34,995 bases of DNA from Rhodobiaceae bacterium (GCA_018624035.1 JAAZUU010000011.1:1-34995); one strand, 5' to 3'. Counted from the first letter of the stretch, positions 7,919 through 19,364 are shown. The notes: generated by a model from the letters alone, not told the origin. Made by a program: numbers and translations.

Positions 7919-8529
7919 GTATCGACGCCCGCATCGCAGACGACCAGCCGGACAGTTTCGCCTTCACCCGCGAGAATGAGGCCGAAGCCAAACGCATCAT
8001 CGCGAAATACCCGAAAGGCCGTCAGGCCAGCGCGGTGATGCCGCTTCTTGACCTCGCGCAGCGACAGCATGACAACTGGATCCCTATGAAGGCCATCGAG
8101 ATGATCGCGGCAAAGCTGGATATGGCCGAAATCCGGGTGCTGGAGGTGGCGACCTTCTACACGATGTTCAATCTGAAGCCGGTCGGCACATATTTTCTGC
8201 AGGCCTGCACGACGACGCCGTGCTGGCTTCGCGGGTCCGACAACATGATGCGCTGCATCAAGGATCGTTATGGCATCAGCTCGGGTGAAACCTCGGAATG
8301 CGGCCGTTTCACGCTTCTTGAGGTGGAATGCCTCGGGGCCTGCGTGAACGCGCCGATCCTGCAGGTCAATGACGATTTCTACGAGGATCTTGATTACGCC
8401 AGCACCGGCGCGCTTCTTGACTCGCTCGAGGCGGGGTCGCCGCTTCCGGTCGGGTCGGTCACCGGCCGGTCCGGATCCGAGGCCGATGGCGGGGCGACCA
8501 CCCTGCAAGAACTGAAGCCGGCGGAATAG
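7915..8529 (+). CDS. nuoE: NADH-quinone oxidoreductase subunit E
   Basis: This 204-residue 24-kDa-type subunit carries the [2Fe-2S] cluster N1a beside the FMN site of NuoF. It has an N-terminal helical domain ([19 protein letters not shown]) and a thioredoxin-like domain with cluster ligands in [11 protein letters not shown] and [11 protein letters not shown]. About 35 residues after the conserved core are low-complexity ([19 protein letters not shown]); such tails are common in alphaproteobacterial NuoE. It starts in a four-base overlap with nuoD, and nuoF follows after 11 bases with GGGAGG in the gap. Confidence 0.95.
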   Translation: MSIDARIADDQPDSFAFTRENEAEAKRIIAKYPKGRQASAVMPLLDLAQRQHDNWIPMKAIEMIAAKLDMAEIRVLEVATFYTMFNLKPVGTYFLQACTTTPCWLRGSDNMMRCIKDRYGISSGETSECGRFTLLEVECLGACVNAPILQVNDDFYEDLDYASTGALLDSLEAGSPLPVGSVTGRSGSEADGGATTLQELKPAE

Positions 8530-8540
8530 GGAGGGATAGA

Positions 8541-9833
8541 ATGCTGAAAGACGAAGATCGCATTTTCACCAATCTCTATGGCTGGATGGATTCCGGCCTT
8601 GCCGGTGCGAAGAAACGTGGCGACTGGCAGAACACCGCCAAGCTGCTGAAGCTTGGTCATGACGAGATCGTCGAGCGGATCAAGGCCTCCGGTCTTCGCG
8701 GGCGCGGCGGGGCGGGGTTCCCGACCGGGCTGAAATGGTCCTTCATGCCAAAGGAAGTCGGCGCACGGCCTCATTATCTTGTCGTTAATGCCGATGAATC
8801 CGAACCCGGCACATGCAAGGACCGCGATATCATCCGGCATGAGCCTCACAAGCTGCTCGAAGGCTGTCTTGTCGCCGGTTTCGCGATGCGCGCGCATGCC
8901 GCCTACATTTATATTCGGGGCGAGTTCGTGAACGAGGCACGCCGCCTCCAGGCCGCCATAGACGAGGCCTATGACGCTGGTCTTCTTGGCAACAATGCCG
9001 CGAAATCGGGCTGGAAATTCGACATCTATCTGCATCGTGGTGCTGGCGCCTATATCTGTGGCGAGGAAACCGCGCTGATCGAGTCGCTCGAGGGCAAGAA
9101 AGGCCAGCCGCGGCTGAAGCCGCCATTCCCTGCCGGTGCCGGCCTGTATGGCTGCCCGACAACGGTGAACAATGTCGAATCCATCGCCGTGACGCCGACC
9201 ATACTGCGGCGCGGCGCCGACTGGTTCTCTGGCCTTGGCAAGGAAAACAACACCGGCACCAAGCTGTTCTGTATTTCCGGTCATGTGAACCGGCCCTGCA
9301 ATGTCGAAGAGGAAATGGGCATTCCGCTTCGTGAACTTATAGAGAAACATGCCGGAGGTGTGCGTGGTGGCTGGGACAATCTCCTTGCGGTCATCCCGGG
9401 CGGATCCTCCACACCGCTGATGCCGCAGAGCGTCTGCAACACCATGACGATGGATTTCGACGCGCTCAAGGAAGCCGGCACCGGGCTTGGCACCGCCGGC
9501 GTGATCGTCATGGACAAGAGCACCGATGTGGTGAAGGCCATCGCGCGGCTGTCCTATTTCTACAAGCATGAATCCTGCGGGCAGTGCACGCCCTGTCGCG
9601 AGGGAACCGGATGGATGTGGCGGATGATGGAACGGCTTGTCCGCGGCGACGCCGAAATCCACGAGATCGAGACGTTGGAGCAGGTCACGCGGCAGGTTGA
9701 AGGTCATACCATCTGCGCGCTTGGCGATGCCGCGGCCTGGCCAATTCAGGGACTGATCAAGCATTTCCGGCCGGAAATCGAGCGCCGCATCACCGCGCAC
9801 CGCACCGCCGTCGCCGTGGAAGCGGCGGAATAG
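8541..9833 (+). CDS. nuoF: NADH-quinone oxidoreductase subunit F (FMN/NADH site)
   Basis: This 430-residue 51-kDa-type subunit oxidises NADH through FMN and holds the [4Fe-4S] cluster N3. Visible are the NADH-binding [13 protein letters not shown], the FMN-binding [15 protein letters not shown], and [19 protein letters not shown]. The N3 cysteines are in [14 protein letters not shown] (Cys346, Cys349, Cys352), with the fourth at Cys392 in HTICALGD. Length and order are standard. GGGAGG precedes the start, and nuoG begins ten bases after its stop. Confidence 0.96.
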   Translation: MLKDEDRIFTNLYGWMDSGLAGAKKRGDWQNTAKLLKLGHDEIVERIKASGLRGRGGAGFPTGLKWSFMPKEVGARPHYLVVNADESEPGTCKDRDIIRHEPHKLLEGCLVAGFAMRAHAAYIYIRGEFVNEARRLQAAIDEAYDAGLLGNNAAKSGWKFDIYLHRGAGAYICGEETALIESLEGKKGQPRLKPPFPAGAGLYGCPTTVNNVESIAVTPTILRRGADWFSGLGKENNTGTKLFCISGHVNRPCNVEEEMGIPLRELIEKHAGGVRGGWDNLLAVIPGGSSTPLMPQSVCNTMTMDFDALKEAGTGLGTAGVIVMDKSTDVVKAIARLSYFYKHESCGQCTPCREGTGWMWRMMERLVRGDAEIHEIETLEQVTRQVEGHTICALGDAAAWPIQGLIKHFRPEIERRITAHRTAVAVEAAE

Positions 9834-9843
9834 GGAGAGGGTC

Positions 9844-11916
9844 ATGCCAAAGCTGACAGTCAATGGCATCGAGGTCGAGGTCGAGGACGGCGCCACCGTC
9901 CTTCACGCCTGTGAGGAAGCCGGCGTCGAGATCCCGCGCTTCTGCTACCATGACCGCCTGTCGATTGCCGGCAATTGCCGGATGTGCCTTGTCGATATGG
10001 AGCGCGCGCCAAAACCGATCGCCTCCTGCGCCATGCCTGCCGGCGAGGGCATGGTGATCCGCACCGATACCGACCGCGTGACCAAGGCGCGTGAAGGGGT
10101 AATGGAATTCCTGTTGATCAATCACCCGCTTGATTGTCCGATCTGCGACCAGGGTGGTGAATGCGACCTTCAGGACCAGGCCATGGGCTATGGTTTCGAC
10201 TCATCGCGCTATGAGGAAAACAAGCGCGCCGTCGAGGACAAGCATATGGGCCCGCTGATCAGCACCACGATGACGCGCTGTATCCATTGCACGCGCTGCG
10301 TCCGCTTCGCCACCGAGGTGGCCGGTGTTCCCGAGCTTGGTGCCATAGGCCGCGGCGAGTCGATGGAAATCACCACCTATCTGGAAAAGACGCTGGCGTC
10401 CGAATTGTCGGCGAATGTCATCGATCTGTGCCCGGTTGGCGCGCTGACCTCCAAGCCCTATGCCTTCACCGCGCGCCCGTGGGAGTTGAACAAGACCGAA
10501 TCCGTCGATGTGATGGACGCGGTTGGCAGCAACATCCGGGTGGATTCGCGCGGCGCGCAGGTGCTTCGCGTGCTGCCGCGCCTGAATGAGGACATCAACG
10601 AGGAATGGATTTCCGACAAGACGCGCTACGCAATCGACGGGCTGCGCCGGCAGCGGCTTGACAGGCCCTATGTCCGGGGCCGTGATGGCAAGCTGGCACC
10701 GGTCAGCTGGGATGACGCGCTTGGCATCGTGGCGGCAAGGCTGAAAAAGGCGAAGCCGGCGGCAATCGCGGCAATCACCGGCGACCAGTGCGATGCTGAA
10801 TCGATGTTCGCGCTGAAGCGTTTGTTCGACAAGCTTGGCAGTGGCAATATCGACTGCCGTCAGGATGGCGCCACCATCGGCGGGGCACGGGCCGGCTATC
10901 TGTTCAATTCCACCATTGCCGGTATCGACGAGGCGGACGCGCTGCTGATCATCGGCAGCAATCCGCGCATCGAGGCGGCCGTGCTGAATGCCCGCATCCG
11001 CCGCAACTGGCTTGCCACCCGCCTTCCGGTCGGCGTCGTCGGCCCGCAGATGGACCTGACCTATGATACCGAGACCCTTGGCGACGATCCTGCGATCCTT
11101 GCCGACATCCTGTCCGGCAAGGCGAAATTCGCCGCCAAGCTGAAGCGCGCGAAGAAGCCGATGATTATTGTCGGCATGGGCGCGCTGGCGCGACCCGACG
11201 GCGCGGCCATTCTCGGCAAGGCGCATGAGATCGCCGACACCTATGGCGTTGTCGCGGGTGGCTGGAACGGCTTCAATGTCCTCCATACGGCGGCAGCCCG
11301 CGTTGCCGGTCTTGATCTTGGCCTGACACCGGGACGAGGCCAGATGGATGTGGCCGGCATGTACAAGGCGGCCGAGGCGGGCAAGCTCGATATTGTCTGG
11401 CTTCAGGCCGCCGACGAGATCGATGCTGACAGGCTGAAGGACGCCTTTGTCATCTATCAGGGACATCATGGTGATCGCGGTGCGCATATCGCCGATGTCA
11501 TCCTCCCCGGCGCGGCCTACACCGAGAAGGACGGCATCTACCTCAATACCGAGGGGCGGGTGCAATATGCCGGACGGGCGACCTTCCCACCGGGCGAGGC
11601 GCGCGAGGACTGGACAATCATTCGTGCGCTTGCCGGGCGGATGGGGATCAATCTTGGCTTTGACAGCCTTGATGAGTTGCGCACGGAACTATCTGAAATC
11701 GTGCCGCATTTCGCCGATCAGGACGAAATAAAATCAGCCCGCTGGGCAAAATTCGGGGGGCGCGGCAAGATCAGCTCGACACCGGTCGCCGCGGCGCTTG
11801 ACGGGTTCTACATGACCTGTGCCGTCAGCCGGGCGTCGGAGACAATGGGGCAGTGTCTGATGGCCCTGCAGGCCGATCTTGCGCAGGCCGACCAGGCGCA
11901 GGACGCGGCGGAGTGA
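9844..11916 (+). CDS. nuoG: NADH-quinone oxidoreductase subunit G
   Basis: This 690-residue subunit carries the chain of iron-sulphur clusters between NuoF and NuoI. The N-terminal [2Fe-2S] ferredoxin domain contains [19 protein letters not shown] and ASCAMP. The His-ligated cluster N5 motif is [17 protein letters not shown], and the N4 motif is [10 protein letters not shown] with a distant CPVGAL. The rest is a molybdopterin-oxidoreductase-like domain without cofactor residues, ending in [23 protein letters not shown]. Length is typical of alphaproteobacterial NuoG and shorter than the E. coli form. nuoH starts within five bases of the stop. Confidence 0.95.
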   Translation: MPKLTVNGIEVEVEDGATVLHACEEAGVEIPRFCYHDRLSIAGNCRMCLVDMERAPKPIASCAMPAGEGMVIRTDTDRVTKAREGVMEFLLINHPLDCPICDQGGECDLQDQAMGYGFDSSRYEENKRAVEDKHMGPLISTTMTRCIHCTRCVRFATEVAGVPELGAIGRGESMEITTYLEKTLASELSANVIDLCPVGALTSKPYAFTARPWELNKTESVDVMDAVGSNIRVDSRGAQVLRVLPRLNEDINEEWISDKTRYAIDGLRRQRLDRPYVRGRDGKLAPVSWDDALGIVAARLKKAKPAAIAAITGDQCDAESMFALKRLFDKLGSGNIDCRQDGATIGGARAGYLFNSTIAGIDEADALLIIGSNPRIEAAVLNARIRRNWLATRLPVGVVGPQMDLTYDTETLGDDPAILADILSGKAKFAAKLKRAKKPMIIVGMGALARPDGAAILGKAHEIADTYGVVAGGWNGFNVLHTAAARVAGLDLGLTPGRGQMDVAGMYKAAEAGKLDIVWLQAADEIDADRLKDAFVIYQGHHGDRGAHIADVILPGAAYTEKDGIYLNTEGRVQYAGRATFPPGEAREDWTIIRALAGRMGINLGFDSLDELRTELSEIVPHFADQDEIKSARWAKFGGRGKISSTPVAAALDGFYMTCAVSRASETMGQCLMALQADLAQADQAQDAAE

Positions 11917-11920
11917 CGAT

Positions 11921-12943
11921 ATGGACCTGATCATGAACAGCTATGTCATCGAACTGGCGTGGATCGTCGGCAAGATCATGCTGGTTGTCGGCCCGCTGCT
12001 GATCGCGGTGGCCTATCTGACACTCGCCGAGCGACGTGTCATCGGTTTCATGCAGCTTCGCAAGGGGCCGAATGTTGTCGGCCCGTTTGGCATGTTCCAG
12101 CCTTTTGCCGATGCGCTGAAGCTGATGGCCAAGGAGACCATCCTTCCGGCCGGGGCCAACAAGGTCGTCTTCATGTTCGCGCCAATGCTGACCTTCATCC
12201 TGGCGCTGGTGGCCTGGGCGGTGATCCCGTTCGGCGAGGGGCTGGTGATTGCCGATATCAATGTCGGCATCCTGTATCTGTTCGCGATTTCATCACTCGG
12301 CGTCTATGGCGTGATCATGGCCGGCTGGGCCAGCAATTCGAAATATGCCTTTCTGGGCGCGCTTCGCTCGGCTGCGCAGATGGTGTCCTACGAGGTCTCG
12401 ATGGGCCTTGTCATCATCAATGTTCTGATCTGCGTCGGTTCGCTGAATCTGACGGCCATTGTCGAGGCGCAGCGCGGGATGTGGTTCGCGCTGCCGCTGC
12501 TGCCGATGTTCATCGTCTTCTTCATCTCGACATTGGCCGAGACCAATCGCGCGCCGTTCGACCTGCCGGAAGGCGAGTCGGAACTTGTCGCCGGTTATTT
12601 CGTTGAATATTCGTCGATGAGCTTTGCGCTCTTCTTCCTCGGCGAATATGCCAACATGATCCTGATGAGCGGCATGACAACGGTGCTGTTCCTTGGCGGC
12701 TGGTTGCCGCCTTTCGATATCTGGCCGCTGAACATTGTTCCGGGGCCGCTTTGGTTCATCCTGAAGGTGATGCTGCTGCTGTTCGTGTTCCTGTGGGTGC
12801 GGGCGACGACACCGCGCTACCGCTATGACCAGCTGATGCGGCTTGGCTGGAAGATATTCCTGCCATTCTCGCTGATCTGGGTGGTATTGACGTCGGGCTT
12901 CCTGCTGTGGACCGACAACCTGCCGGCCGTGATGGCTGGATAA
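11921..12943 (+). CDS. nuoH: NADH-quinone oxidoreductase subunit H
   Basis: This 340-residue membrane subunit links the peripheral arm to the membrane arm and lines the quinone tunnel. It has about eight transmembrane helices. Signatures are [26 protein letters not shown] in the first loop, [22 protein letters not shown], and [28 protein letters not shown], with the acidic residues of the quinone channel. ATG 11921 was chosen immediately after the nuoG stop. The last helices end [11 protein letters not shown]. nuoI follows after 12 bases, with GGGAGAG in the gap. Confidence 0.96.
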   Translation: MDLIMNSYVIELAWIVGKIMLVVGPLLIAVAYLTLAERRVIGFMQLRKGPNVVGPFGMFQPFADALKLMAKETILPAGANKVVFMFAPMLTFILALVAWAVIPFGEGLVIADINVGILYLFAISSLGVYGVIMAGWASNSKYAFLGALRSAAQMVSYEVSMGLVIINVLICVGSLNLTAIVEAQRGMWFALPLLPMFIVFFISTLAETNRAPFDLPEGESELVAGYFVEYSSMSFALFFLGEYANMILMSGMTTVLFLGGWLPPFDIWPLNIVPGPLWFILKVMLLLFVFLWVRATTPRYRYDQLMRLGWKIFLPFSLIWVVLTSGFLLWTDNLPAVMAG

Positions 12944-12955
12944 GGGAGAGTTGCG

Positions 12956-13444
12956 ATGCGTGCCATGATCGACAGCCTGCGTTCGTTCCTGTTGCTGGAA
13001 CTCGGCCGGGGCCTGTTGCTGACGCTGAAATATTTCTTCAAGCCGAAGGTGACCATCAACTATCCCTATGAGAAGGGCAGCCTGTCGCCGCGCTTCCGGG
13101 GCGAACACGCGCTGCGTCGCTATCCGAATGGCGAGGAACGCTGCATTGCCTGCAAGCTGTGCGAGGCGGTATGCCCGGCGCAGGCCATCACCATCGAGGC
13201 CGAACCGCGCGATGATGGCAGCCGCCGGACAACGCGTTATGACATCGACATGACGAAATGCATCTATTGCGGTTTCTGCCAGGAAGCTTGTCCGGTCGAC
13301 GCCATCGTCGAAGGACCGAATTTCGAATTCGCCACCGAAACCCGCGAGGAGCTTTATTACGACAAGGACAAGCTTCTTGCGAATGGTGATCGCTGGGAGA
13401 CCGAAATTGCCCGCAATCTTGCCGCCGATGCGCGCTGGCGCTGA
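12956..13444 (+). CDS. nuoI: NADH-quinone oxidoreductase subunit I
   Basis: This 162-residue ferredoxin-like subunit carries clusters N6a and N6b, which lead to NuoB. Two full CxxCxxCxxxCP motifs are present: [16 protein letters not shown] and [16 protein letters not shown]. The N terminus has an amphipathic anchor helix ([21 protein letters not shown]) lying on the membrane surface. The conserved [18 protein letters not shown] precedes the first motif. Length and layout match alphaproteobacterial NuoI exactly. The next gene starts 49 bases on. Confidence 0.96.
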   Translation: MRAMIDSLRSFLLLELGRGLLLTLKYFFKPKVTINYPYEKGSLSPRFRGEHALRRYPNGEERCIACKLCEAVCPAQAITIEAEPRDDGSRRTTRYDIDMTKCIYCGFCQEACPVDAIVEGPNFEFATETREELYYDKDKLLANGDRWETEIARNLAADARWR

Positions 13445-13493
13445 TTATGACAGGGGGAGGATATCGTGAACTCAAATACCGGGATGGCGGCAC

Positions 13494-14123
13494 ATGATTG
13501 AGGCGCTGTTCTTCTACCTGTTCGCCGCGGTGATGCTTGGCGCCGGCCTGATGGTCGTTGTGTCGCGCAACCCGGTCTTCTCGGTACTGTTCCTGATTCT
13601 GGCATTTTTCAACGCGGCCGGACTGTTTGTCCTGATCGGTGCTGAATTCATCGCGATGTTGCTTGTCGTTGTCTATGTCGGCGCTGTCGCGGTGCTGTTC
13701 CTGTTTGTCGTGATGATGCTGGACATCAATTTCGCCGAGATGCGGGCCGGCTTCCAGAAATATCTGCCGATCGGCCTTGTCGTCGGCGGCATTCTGGTCT
13801 TTGAACTGGTGGCGGCGATGTATGGCGATGCCTTCAGCGGCGCGACGCTGCCGGCGGCGTCGGAGATCAGCAACACGCGGGCCCTCGGCAATGTCCTGTA
13901 CACGAAATACATGTACCTGTTCCAGGTGGCGGGCCTGATCCTTCTGGTGGCGATGATCGGTGCCATCTCGTTGACCATGCGCCGCCGTTCAGGTGTGCGC
14001 CGGCAGGTGATCGCTGAGCAGAACATGCGCCGCCGCGAGGACAGTGTCGAGATTGTCGATGTGCCGGTCGGGGCATCGGCGCGGACTGTCGCCACGGTGC
14101 CTCCGGGCAAGCGTGAGAGGTGA
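13494..14123 (+). CDS. nuoJ: NADH-quinone oxidoreductase subunit J
   Basis: This 209-residue membrane subunit has five transmembrane helices. Its third helix carries the conserved [22 protein letters not shown], the hinge region proposed to couple quinone reduction to proton pumping. [23 protein letters not shown] precedes it. The C-terminal tail (about residues 165-209) is basic and cytosolic ([20 protein letters not shown]). It is followed by nuoK after three bases. A GTG at 13466 lies upstream, but ATG 13494 starts the conserved part. Confidence 0.94.
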   Translation: MIEALFFYLFAAVMLGAGLMVVVSRNPVFSVLFLILAFFNAAGLFVLIGAEFIAMLLVVVYVGAVAVLFLFVVMMLDINFAEMRAGFQKYLPIGLVVGGILVFELVAAMYGDAFSGATLPAASEISNTRALGNVLYTKYMYLFQVAGLILLVAMIGAISLTMRRRSGVRRQVIAEQNMRRREDSVEIVDVPVGASARTVATVPPGKRER

Positions 14124-14126
14124 GGC

Positions 14127-14438
14127 ATGCTTGAACTTTCGCTGAATCATTATCTGGCCGTGTCGGCGGTGCTGTTCGCGCTTGGCACTTTCGGCATTTT
14201 CCTGAACCGCAAGAATGTGATCACGATCCTGATGTCGATCGAACTGATGCTTCTGGCGGTGAACATCAACATGGTCGCCTTCTCCGCCTATAACGGGGAC
14301 CTCGAGGGCCAGATTTTCTCGCTCTTCATCCTGACAGTCGCCGCCGCAGAGGCTGCGATCGGCCTTGCCATCCTCGTCGTATTCTTCCGCAACCGCGGGT
14401 CGATTGCGGTTGAGGATGTGAACATGATGAAAGGCTGA
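14127..14438 (+). CDS. nuoK: NADH-quinone oxidoreductase subunit K
   Basis: This 103-residue, three-helix membrane subunit is homologous to MrpC of Na+/H+ antiporters. The family glutamates in the second and third helices are present, in [15 protein letters not shown] and [18 protein letters not shown]. The protein ends in a short polar tail. It lies three bases after nuoJ and six before nuoL, so the J-K-L stretch is tightly packed and probably translationally coupled. Confidence 0.95.
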   Translation: MLELSLNHYLAVSAVLFALGTFGIFLNRKNVITILMSIELMLLAVNINMVAFSAYNGDLEGQIFSLFILTVAAAEAAIGLAILVVFFRNRGSIAVEDVNMMKG

Positions 14439-14444
14439 CCGGGA

Positions 14445-16379
14445 ATGTATGCATCGATTGTCTTTCTTCCCCTGATCGGCTCGCTGATCGCCGGCTGGCT
14501 CAGTCTTGGCAACCGTGACCGCGCCGCCGAGCTGATCACCTGTGGCTGCATGCTGCTGTCGCTTCTATTCTCGATCATCGCCTTCGCGCAGGTCGCAATC
14601 GACGGGCAGCCGATCACCATTGACCTTGCACGCTGGATCGTCTCCGGCGATTTCGAGGCGATGTGGCGGCTGCGTTTCGACACGCTGACAGCGGTGATGC
14701 TGATCGTCGTTACCGGCGTGTCGTCGATGGTCCATATTTATTCTGTCGGCTACATGTCGCATGACAATGCACGGGCCCGTTTCATGGCCTATCTCAGCCT
14801 GTTCACCTTTGCCATGCTGATGCTGGTGACGGCGGACAATCTGGTGCAGCTGTTCTTCGGCTGGGAAGGGGTTGGCGTGGCCTCCTACCTGCTGATCGGT
14901 TTCTGGTACAAGAAGGACAGCGCGCACAGCGCGGCGATGAAGGCGTTCGTGGTCAACCGCGTCGGTGATTTCGGCTTCGCGCTGGGCATCCTGGCGGTCT
15001 ATCAGATTTTCGGCTCGATCCAGTTTGACGAGATCTTCACCAACGCCGCTGTCATGGCGAACACCGAGATCAATTTCCTTGGCGGCGCGCTGCCGGCGCT
15101 CGAGGTGGCAGGCATACTGCTGTTCATCGGCGCGATGGGCAAATCGGCGCAGCTCGGACTGCATACCTGGCTTCCCGACGCCATGGAAGGCCCGACACCC
15201 GTTTCGGCGTTAATCCACGCGGCGACCATGGTCACGGCCGGTGTCTTCATGGTCTGCCGCCTGTCGCCGATGCTGGAATATGCGCCGCTGTCACTCGACA
15301 TCATCACCATTGTCGGCGCATTGACAGCGATCTTCGCCGCGACGGTCGGATTCACGCAGTTCGATATCAAGCGGGTCATTGCCTATTCGACCTGTTCGCA
15401 GCTTGGCTACATGTTTTTCGCGGCCGGCGTGTCGGCCTATCCGGCGGCGATGTTCCACCTGACCACCCACGCCTTCTTCAAGGCCTTGCTGTTCCTTGGT
15501 GCCGGATCGGTGATCCATGCGATGTCCGATGAACAGGACCTTCGCAACATGGGCGGCATCTGGCGCAAGGTGCCGGTGACCTATGCGATGATGTGGATCG
15601 GCTCGCTGGCGTTGGCCGGCTTTCCGTTCTTCGCCGGTTTCTATTCCAAGGACATGATTCTCGAGGCCGCCTATGCTGCGCATACGGGTGTCGGCTCGCT
15701 GGCCTTCTGGCTTGGCTGCGCGGCGGCATTCCTGACCGCCTTCTACAGCTGGCGGCTGCTGATCATGGCGTTCCATGGCAAGCCCCGCGCCTCGGCCGAG
15801 GTGATGTCGCATGTTCATGAGTCACCGCTGGTGATGACGCTGCCGCTGCTGGTGCTGTCGATCGGTGCGGTATTCTCGGGCTGGCTTGGATATGAGCTGT
15901 TTGTCGGTGCCGGCATGGACCGGTTCTGGGGTGACTCGATCCTGATCCTGCCGATCCATACGGCGATGGAACACGCCCATCATGTTCCGACCTGGGTCAA
16001 GCTTTTGCCGGTCGTGCTGGCGACCTCCGGCGTTGTGCTGGCGGTGCTGTGTTACAGCGTCTGGACAGGGGTGCCGGCGGCAACCGTGCGGGCTTTCCGT
16101 CCGATCCACGCCTTCTTCTACAACAAATGGTATTTCGACGAGCTTTATGACGCGATCTTCGTTCGTCCGGCGGTGCGGATCGGCGCCTTCCTGTGGCACA
16201 AGGGTGACCGTGACACCATCGATGGCCTGGGGCCGGATGGTCTGTCCGGCCTTGTGGTGCGCGTCTCGGCAGCGGCGGCACGGCTGCAATCAGGCTTTGT
16301 CTTCCATTACGCGTTTGCGATGCTGATCGGCGTGGTGGCTCTTGTCACCTGGTATTATCTTCGTTTCGGGGGGATGTAG
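14445..16379 (+). CDS. nuoL: NADH-quinone oxidoreductase subunit L
   Basis: This 644-residue antiporter-like subunit sits at the distal end of the membrane arm and carries the long lateral helix. It has about 16 transmembrane segments. Conserved motifs include FFGWEGVGVASYLLIGFWY (with the key Glu), HTWLPDAMEGPTPVSALIHAATMVTAGV and the helix-7/8 lysine and histidine region STCSQLGYMFFA. The C-terminal part has the NKWYFDELYDAIFV motif typical of NuoL, followed by the lateral helix and a last anchoring helix. Length is usual. Confidence 0.95.
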   Translation: MYASIVFLPLIGSLIAGWLSLGNRDRAAELITCGCMLLSLLFSIIAFAQVAIDGQPITIDLARWIVSGDFEAMWRLRFDTLTAVMLIVVTGVSSMVHIYSVGYMSHDNARARFMAYLSLFTFAMLMLVTADNLVQLFFGWEGVGVASYLLIGFWYKKDSAHSAAMKAFVVNRVGDFGFALGILAVYQIFGSIQFDEIFTNAAVMANTEINFLGGALPALEVAGILLFIGAMGKSAQLGLHTWLPDAMEGPTPVSALIHAATMVTAGVFMVCRLSPMLEYAPLSLDIITIVGALTAIFAATVGFTQFDIKRVIAYSTCSQLGYMFFAAGVSAYPAAMFHLTTHAFFKALLFLGAGSVIHAMSDEQDLRNMGGIWRKVPVTYAMMWIGSLALAGFPFFAGFYSKDMILEAAYAAHTGVGSLAFWLGCAAAFLTAFYSWRLLIMAFHGKPRASAEVMSHVHESPLVMTLPLLVLSIGAVFSGWLGYELFVGAGMDRFWGDSILILPIHTAMEHAHHVPTWVKLLPVVLATSGVVLAVLCYSVWTGVPAATVRAFRPIHAFFYNKWYFDELYDAIFVRPAVRIGAFLWHKGDRDTIDGLGPDGLSGLVVRVSAAAARLQSGFVFHYAFAMLIGVVALVTWYYLRFGGM

Positions 16380-16382
16380 GCA

Positions 16383-17888
16383 ATGATTGGCAACTGGCCC
16401 CTTCTGACGATCATCACCTTCCTGCCAATGATCGGCGTGCTGTTTCTGCTGATGATCCGCGGCGATGATGATGTGGTCGCCCGCAATGCGCGCCATGTAG
16501 CGCTGTGGGTCAGCGGCTTCACCTTCGTGGTGTCGCTGGCGCTTGTGCTGAATTTCGACCCACAGGCACCGGGCTATCAGTTCGAGGAACGCAGTGACTG
16601 GCTGCCCGGCGCCGGCATCAGCTATCACCTTGGTGTCGACGGCATCTCGATGCCCTTCATCCTGCTTTCGACATTGTTGTCGCCGCTGGCCATTCTCGCC
16701 AGCTGGAAGGCCATCACCGTTCGTGTCCGTGAATATATGATCGCCTTCCTGGTTCTGGAGACGATGATGATCGGCATGTTCGCCTCGCTGGACATGCTGA
16801 TGTTCTATCTGTTCTTCGAGGGTGTCCTGATCCCGATGTTCATCATCATCGGTGTCTGGGGTGGGGCGCGGCGTGTTTATGCCGCCTTCAAGTTCTTCCT
16901 CTACACGCTGCTTGGATCGGTGCTGATGCTTGTCTGTATGCTGGCGATGTATATCGACGCCGGCACCACCGATATCCCGATGCTGACGTCGCATGGGTTC
17001 GCGGCTGGCATGCAGACCTGGCTGTTTCTCGGATTTCTGGCCTCATTCGCGGTCAAGGTGCCGATGTGGCCGGTCCATACCTGGCTTCCCGACGCCCATG
17101 TCGAGGCGCCCACCGCCGGCTCGATGATCCTGGCCGGTGTGCTGCTGAAGATGGGCGGTTACGGCTTTATCCGCTTTTCGTTGCCGATGTTCCCGCTGGC
17201 CTCGGAATTCTTTGCGCCGTTGATTTTCGCGCTGTCGATCATCGCCATTGTCTACACCTCGCTGGTAGCGCTGGCGCAGTCCGACATGAAAAAACTGATC
17301 GCCTATTCCTCGGTGGCGCATATGGGCTTCGTGACCATCGGCATCTTCACGCTGACCGAGCAGGGCGTTGCCGGCGCGATGTTCCAGATGATCAGCCACG
17401 GGCTTGTCTCGGCGGCACTGTTCTTCTGCGTCGGCGTTGTTTATGACCGCCTTCATACGCGCGATATCGGTGCCTATGGCGGCGTGGCCGCGGTGATGCC
17501 GCGCTATGCTGTCTTCTTCATGTTCATGATGCTGGCCTCGGTCGGCCTGCCCGGTACAAGCGGCTTCGTCGGCGAGATGCTGGTTCTTGTCGGTGCCTGG
17601 AAGGCCAGCAGCTGGGTGGCGCTGTTCACCGCGACCGGCCTTGTGCTTGGCGCGACCTATATGCTCTGGCTGTACCGGCGGGTGATGTTCGGCAAGGTTG
17701 TCAGCGCCGAGGTCGAGGCGATGGAGCGGATCAGCAGGCGTGAGGTGCTGATTTTCGCGCCGCTGACCCTGCTGGTGCTGTGGTTCGGTATCTATCCGGC
17801 GTCACTTCTCGATGTCATGGCGTCGAGCATTCAGATCATTCTTGACAGCGCCGCCGCCGGCGGTGCCATCGTGATTGCAGGGAGATAG
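16383..17888 (+). CDS. nuoM: NADH-quinone oxidoreductase subunit M
   Basis: This 501-residue antiporter-like proton-channel subunit of the membrane arm has about 14 transmembrane segments. Typical motifs are YHLGVDGISMPFILLSTLL, then FYLFFEGVLIPMFIIIGVWG with the essential Glu, HTWLPDAHVEAPTAGSMILAGVLLKMGGYG and IAYSSVAHMGFVTIGIF. It begins three bases after the nuoL stop and is followed by nuoN after four bases, with GGAGATAGGG in between. Confidence 0.96.
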   Translation: MIGNWPLLTIITFLPMIGVLFLLMIRGDDDVVARNARHVALWVSGFTFVVSLALVLNFDPQAPGYQFEERSDWLPGAGISYHLGVDGISMPFILLSTLLSPLAILASWKAITVRVREYMIAFLVLETMMIGMFASLDMLMFYLFFEGVLIPMFIIIGVWGGARRVYAAFKFFLYTLLGSVLMLVCMLAMYIDAGTTDIPMLTSHGFAAGMQTWLFLGFLASFAVKVPMWPVHTWLPDAHVEAPTAGSMILAGVLLKMGGYGFIRFSLPMFPLASEFFAPLIFALSIIAIVYTSLVALAQSDMKKLIAYSSVAHMGFVTIGIFTLTEQGVAGAMFQMISHGLVSAALFFCVGVVYDRLHTRDIGAYGGVAAVMPRYAVFFMFMMLASVGLPGTSGFVGEMLVLVGAWKASSWVALFTATGLVLGATYMLWLYRRVMFGKVVSAEVEAMERISRREVLIFAPLTLLVLWFGIYPASLLDVMASSIQIILDSAAAGGAIVIAGR

Positions 17889-17892
17889 GGCC

Positions 17893-19350
17893 ATGTTCGC
17901 ATTCCAGATGGCCGATATCATGCCGGCATTGCCGGAAATCTTTCTCGCTGGCATTGCCCTGGTTCTGGTCCTTGTTGCGGCCTATGGTGGCGAGACGCCC
18001 CGCAGTGCGCGTCGCGTCACCCGCATTGCCATGGGCGGCATCCTGATCACTCTTGCGCTGGTGGTGAATGGGGATCCGTTGGCGTCGCGGGCATTTGGCG
18101 GCATGTTCTCGGCTGACAGCTTTGCCATCTATATGAAGGTTCTGGTTCTGCTCGGCACCTTTGCGGCACTTGGCATGTCGCTGCGCTCGGATGGTGACAG
18201 CGACATCAACAAGCCCGAATACAGCCTTCTTGTGCTGCTGGCGCTTGTCGGCATGATGCTGATGATTTCGGCGGACAATCTGATGGCGCTCTATATGGGT
18301 GTGGAATTGCAGTCATTGCCGCTGTATGTGGTGGCGGCGATGCGCACCAATTCGCTTCGTTCGTCAGAGGCCGGATTGAAATATTTCCTTCTTGGCGCGC
18401 TGTCATCGGGAATGCTTCTCTACGGCGCATCGCTTGTCTATGGCGTTGCCGGCACCACCGATTTTGCCGGCATTGCCGAGGCGATTTCCGGGCGTGACAT
18501 GCCGACTGTCTTCATCATCGGCATGGTCTTCATGATCTCGGGGCTTGCCTTCAAGGTATCTGCCGCGCCGTTCCATATGTGGACGCCGGATGTTTATGAA
18601 GGTTCGCCGACGCTGGTCACGGCGCTGTTCGCTATCGCGCCCAAGGTGGCCGCCATCTCGTTGCTCCTGCGTCTGAGCTATGGCGCTTTCGGCAGCATCG
18701 CCGACCAGTGGCAGCAGGTTCTGATCGCGCTGTCTGTCGGCTCAATGGTGATCGGCGCGCTTGGGGCCATCATGCAGACAGATATCAAACGGATGATGGC
18801 CTATTCCTCGATTGCCCATATGGGATACGCGCTTGCCGGCCTCGCCGCCGGCACCGTGGCCGGTGTGACGGGCGTGATGATCTATATGACAGGCTATGTC
18901 TTCATGGGGGCCGGGACCTTTGCCATCATTCTGCTGATGCGCCGCGACGGCGCCGAGGCGACGCGCATCACCGACCTGCAGGGGTTGTCGCGCACGCACC
19001 CGTTGTTGGCGCTGGGCCTTCTCGTGATGATGTTCTCGATGGCCGGCATTCCTCCCCTGGCCGGATTTTTTGGCAAATGGTATGTCTTCCTCGCTGCTGT
19101 CGAGGCAGGTCTTGTGCCTTTGGCTGTAATCGGTGTCGTGATGTCTGTGATCGGCGCGTTCTACTATCTGCGGATCATCAGATTGATGTATTTCGAGGAC
19201 ACCGATTCGCCTCTCGACTCCAAGATCCCGATGGCCAACCGTGTTGTTCTGGGGGCAAGCCTGGCAGTGATTCTGCTGTTCTTCGCCGGTATCGCCGGTC
19301 TGTTGGCAGCGGCGGACAGCGCGGCGGTGGCGCTGATTGTCCTCGGCTGA
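17893..19350 (+). CDS. nuoN: NADH-quinone oxidoreductase subunit N
   Basis: This 485-residue antiporter-like subunit is the one nearest to NuoK in the membrane arm. It has about 14 transmembrane segments. Motifs are MALYMGVELQSLPLYVVAAM, FKVSAAPFHMWTPDVYEGSPTLVTA and MAYSSIAHMGYALAGLAAGT, plus MFSMAGIPPLAGFFGKWYVF near the end. ATG 17893 follows GGAGATAGGG. It is the last nuo gene. birA begins only 14 bases downstream, so the operon probably continues into the cofactor genes. Confidence 0.95.
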   Translation: MFAFQMADIMPALPEIFLAGIALVLVLVAAYGGETPRSARRVTRIAMGGILITLALVVNGDPLASRAFGGMFSADSFAIYMKVLVLLGTFAALGMSLRSDGDSDINKPEYSLLVLLALVGMMLMISADNLMALYMGVELQSLPLYVVAAMRTNSLRSSEAGLKYFLLGALSSGMLLYGASLVYGVAGTTDFAGIAEAISGRDMPTVFIIGMVFMISGLAFKVSAAPFHMWTPDVYEGSPTLVTALFAIAPKVAAISLLLRLSYGAFGSIADQWQQVLIALSVGSMVIGALGAIMQTDIKRMMAYSSIAHMGYALAGLAAGTVAGVTGVMIYMTGYVFMGAGTFAIILLMRRDGAEATRITDLQGLSRTHPLLALGLLVMMFSMAGIPPLAGFFGKWYVFLAAVEAGLVPLAVIGVVMSVIGAFYYLRIIRLMYFEDTDSPLDSKIPMANRVVLGASLAVILLFFAGIAGLLAAADSAAVALIVLG

Positions 19351-19364
19351 CCTGTCTGGTGACA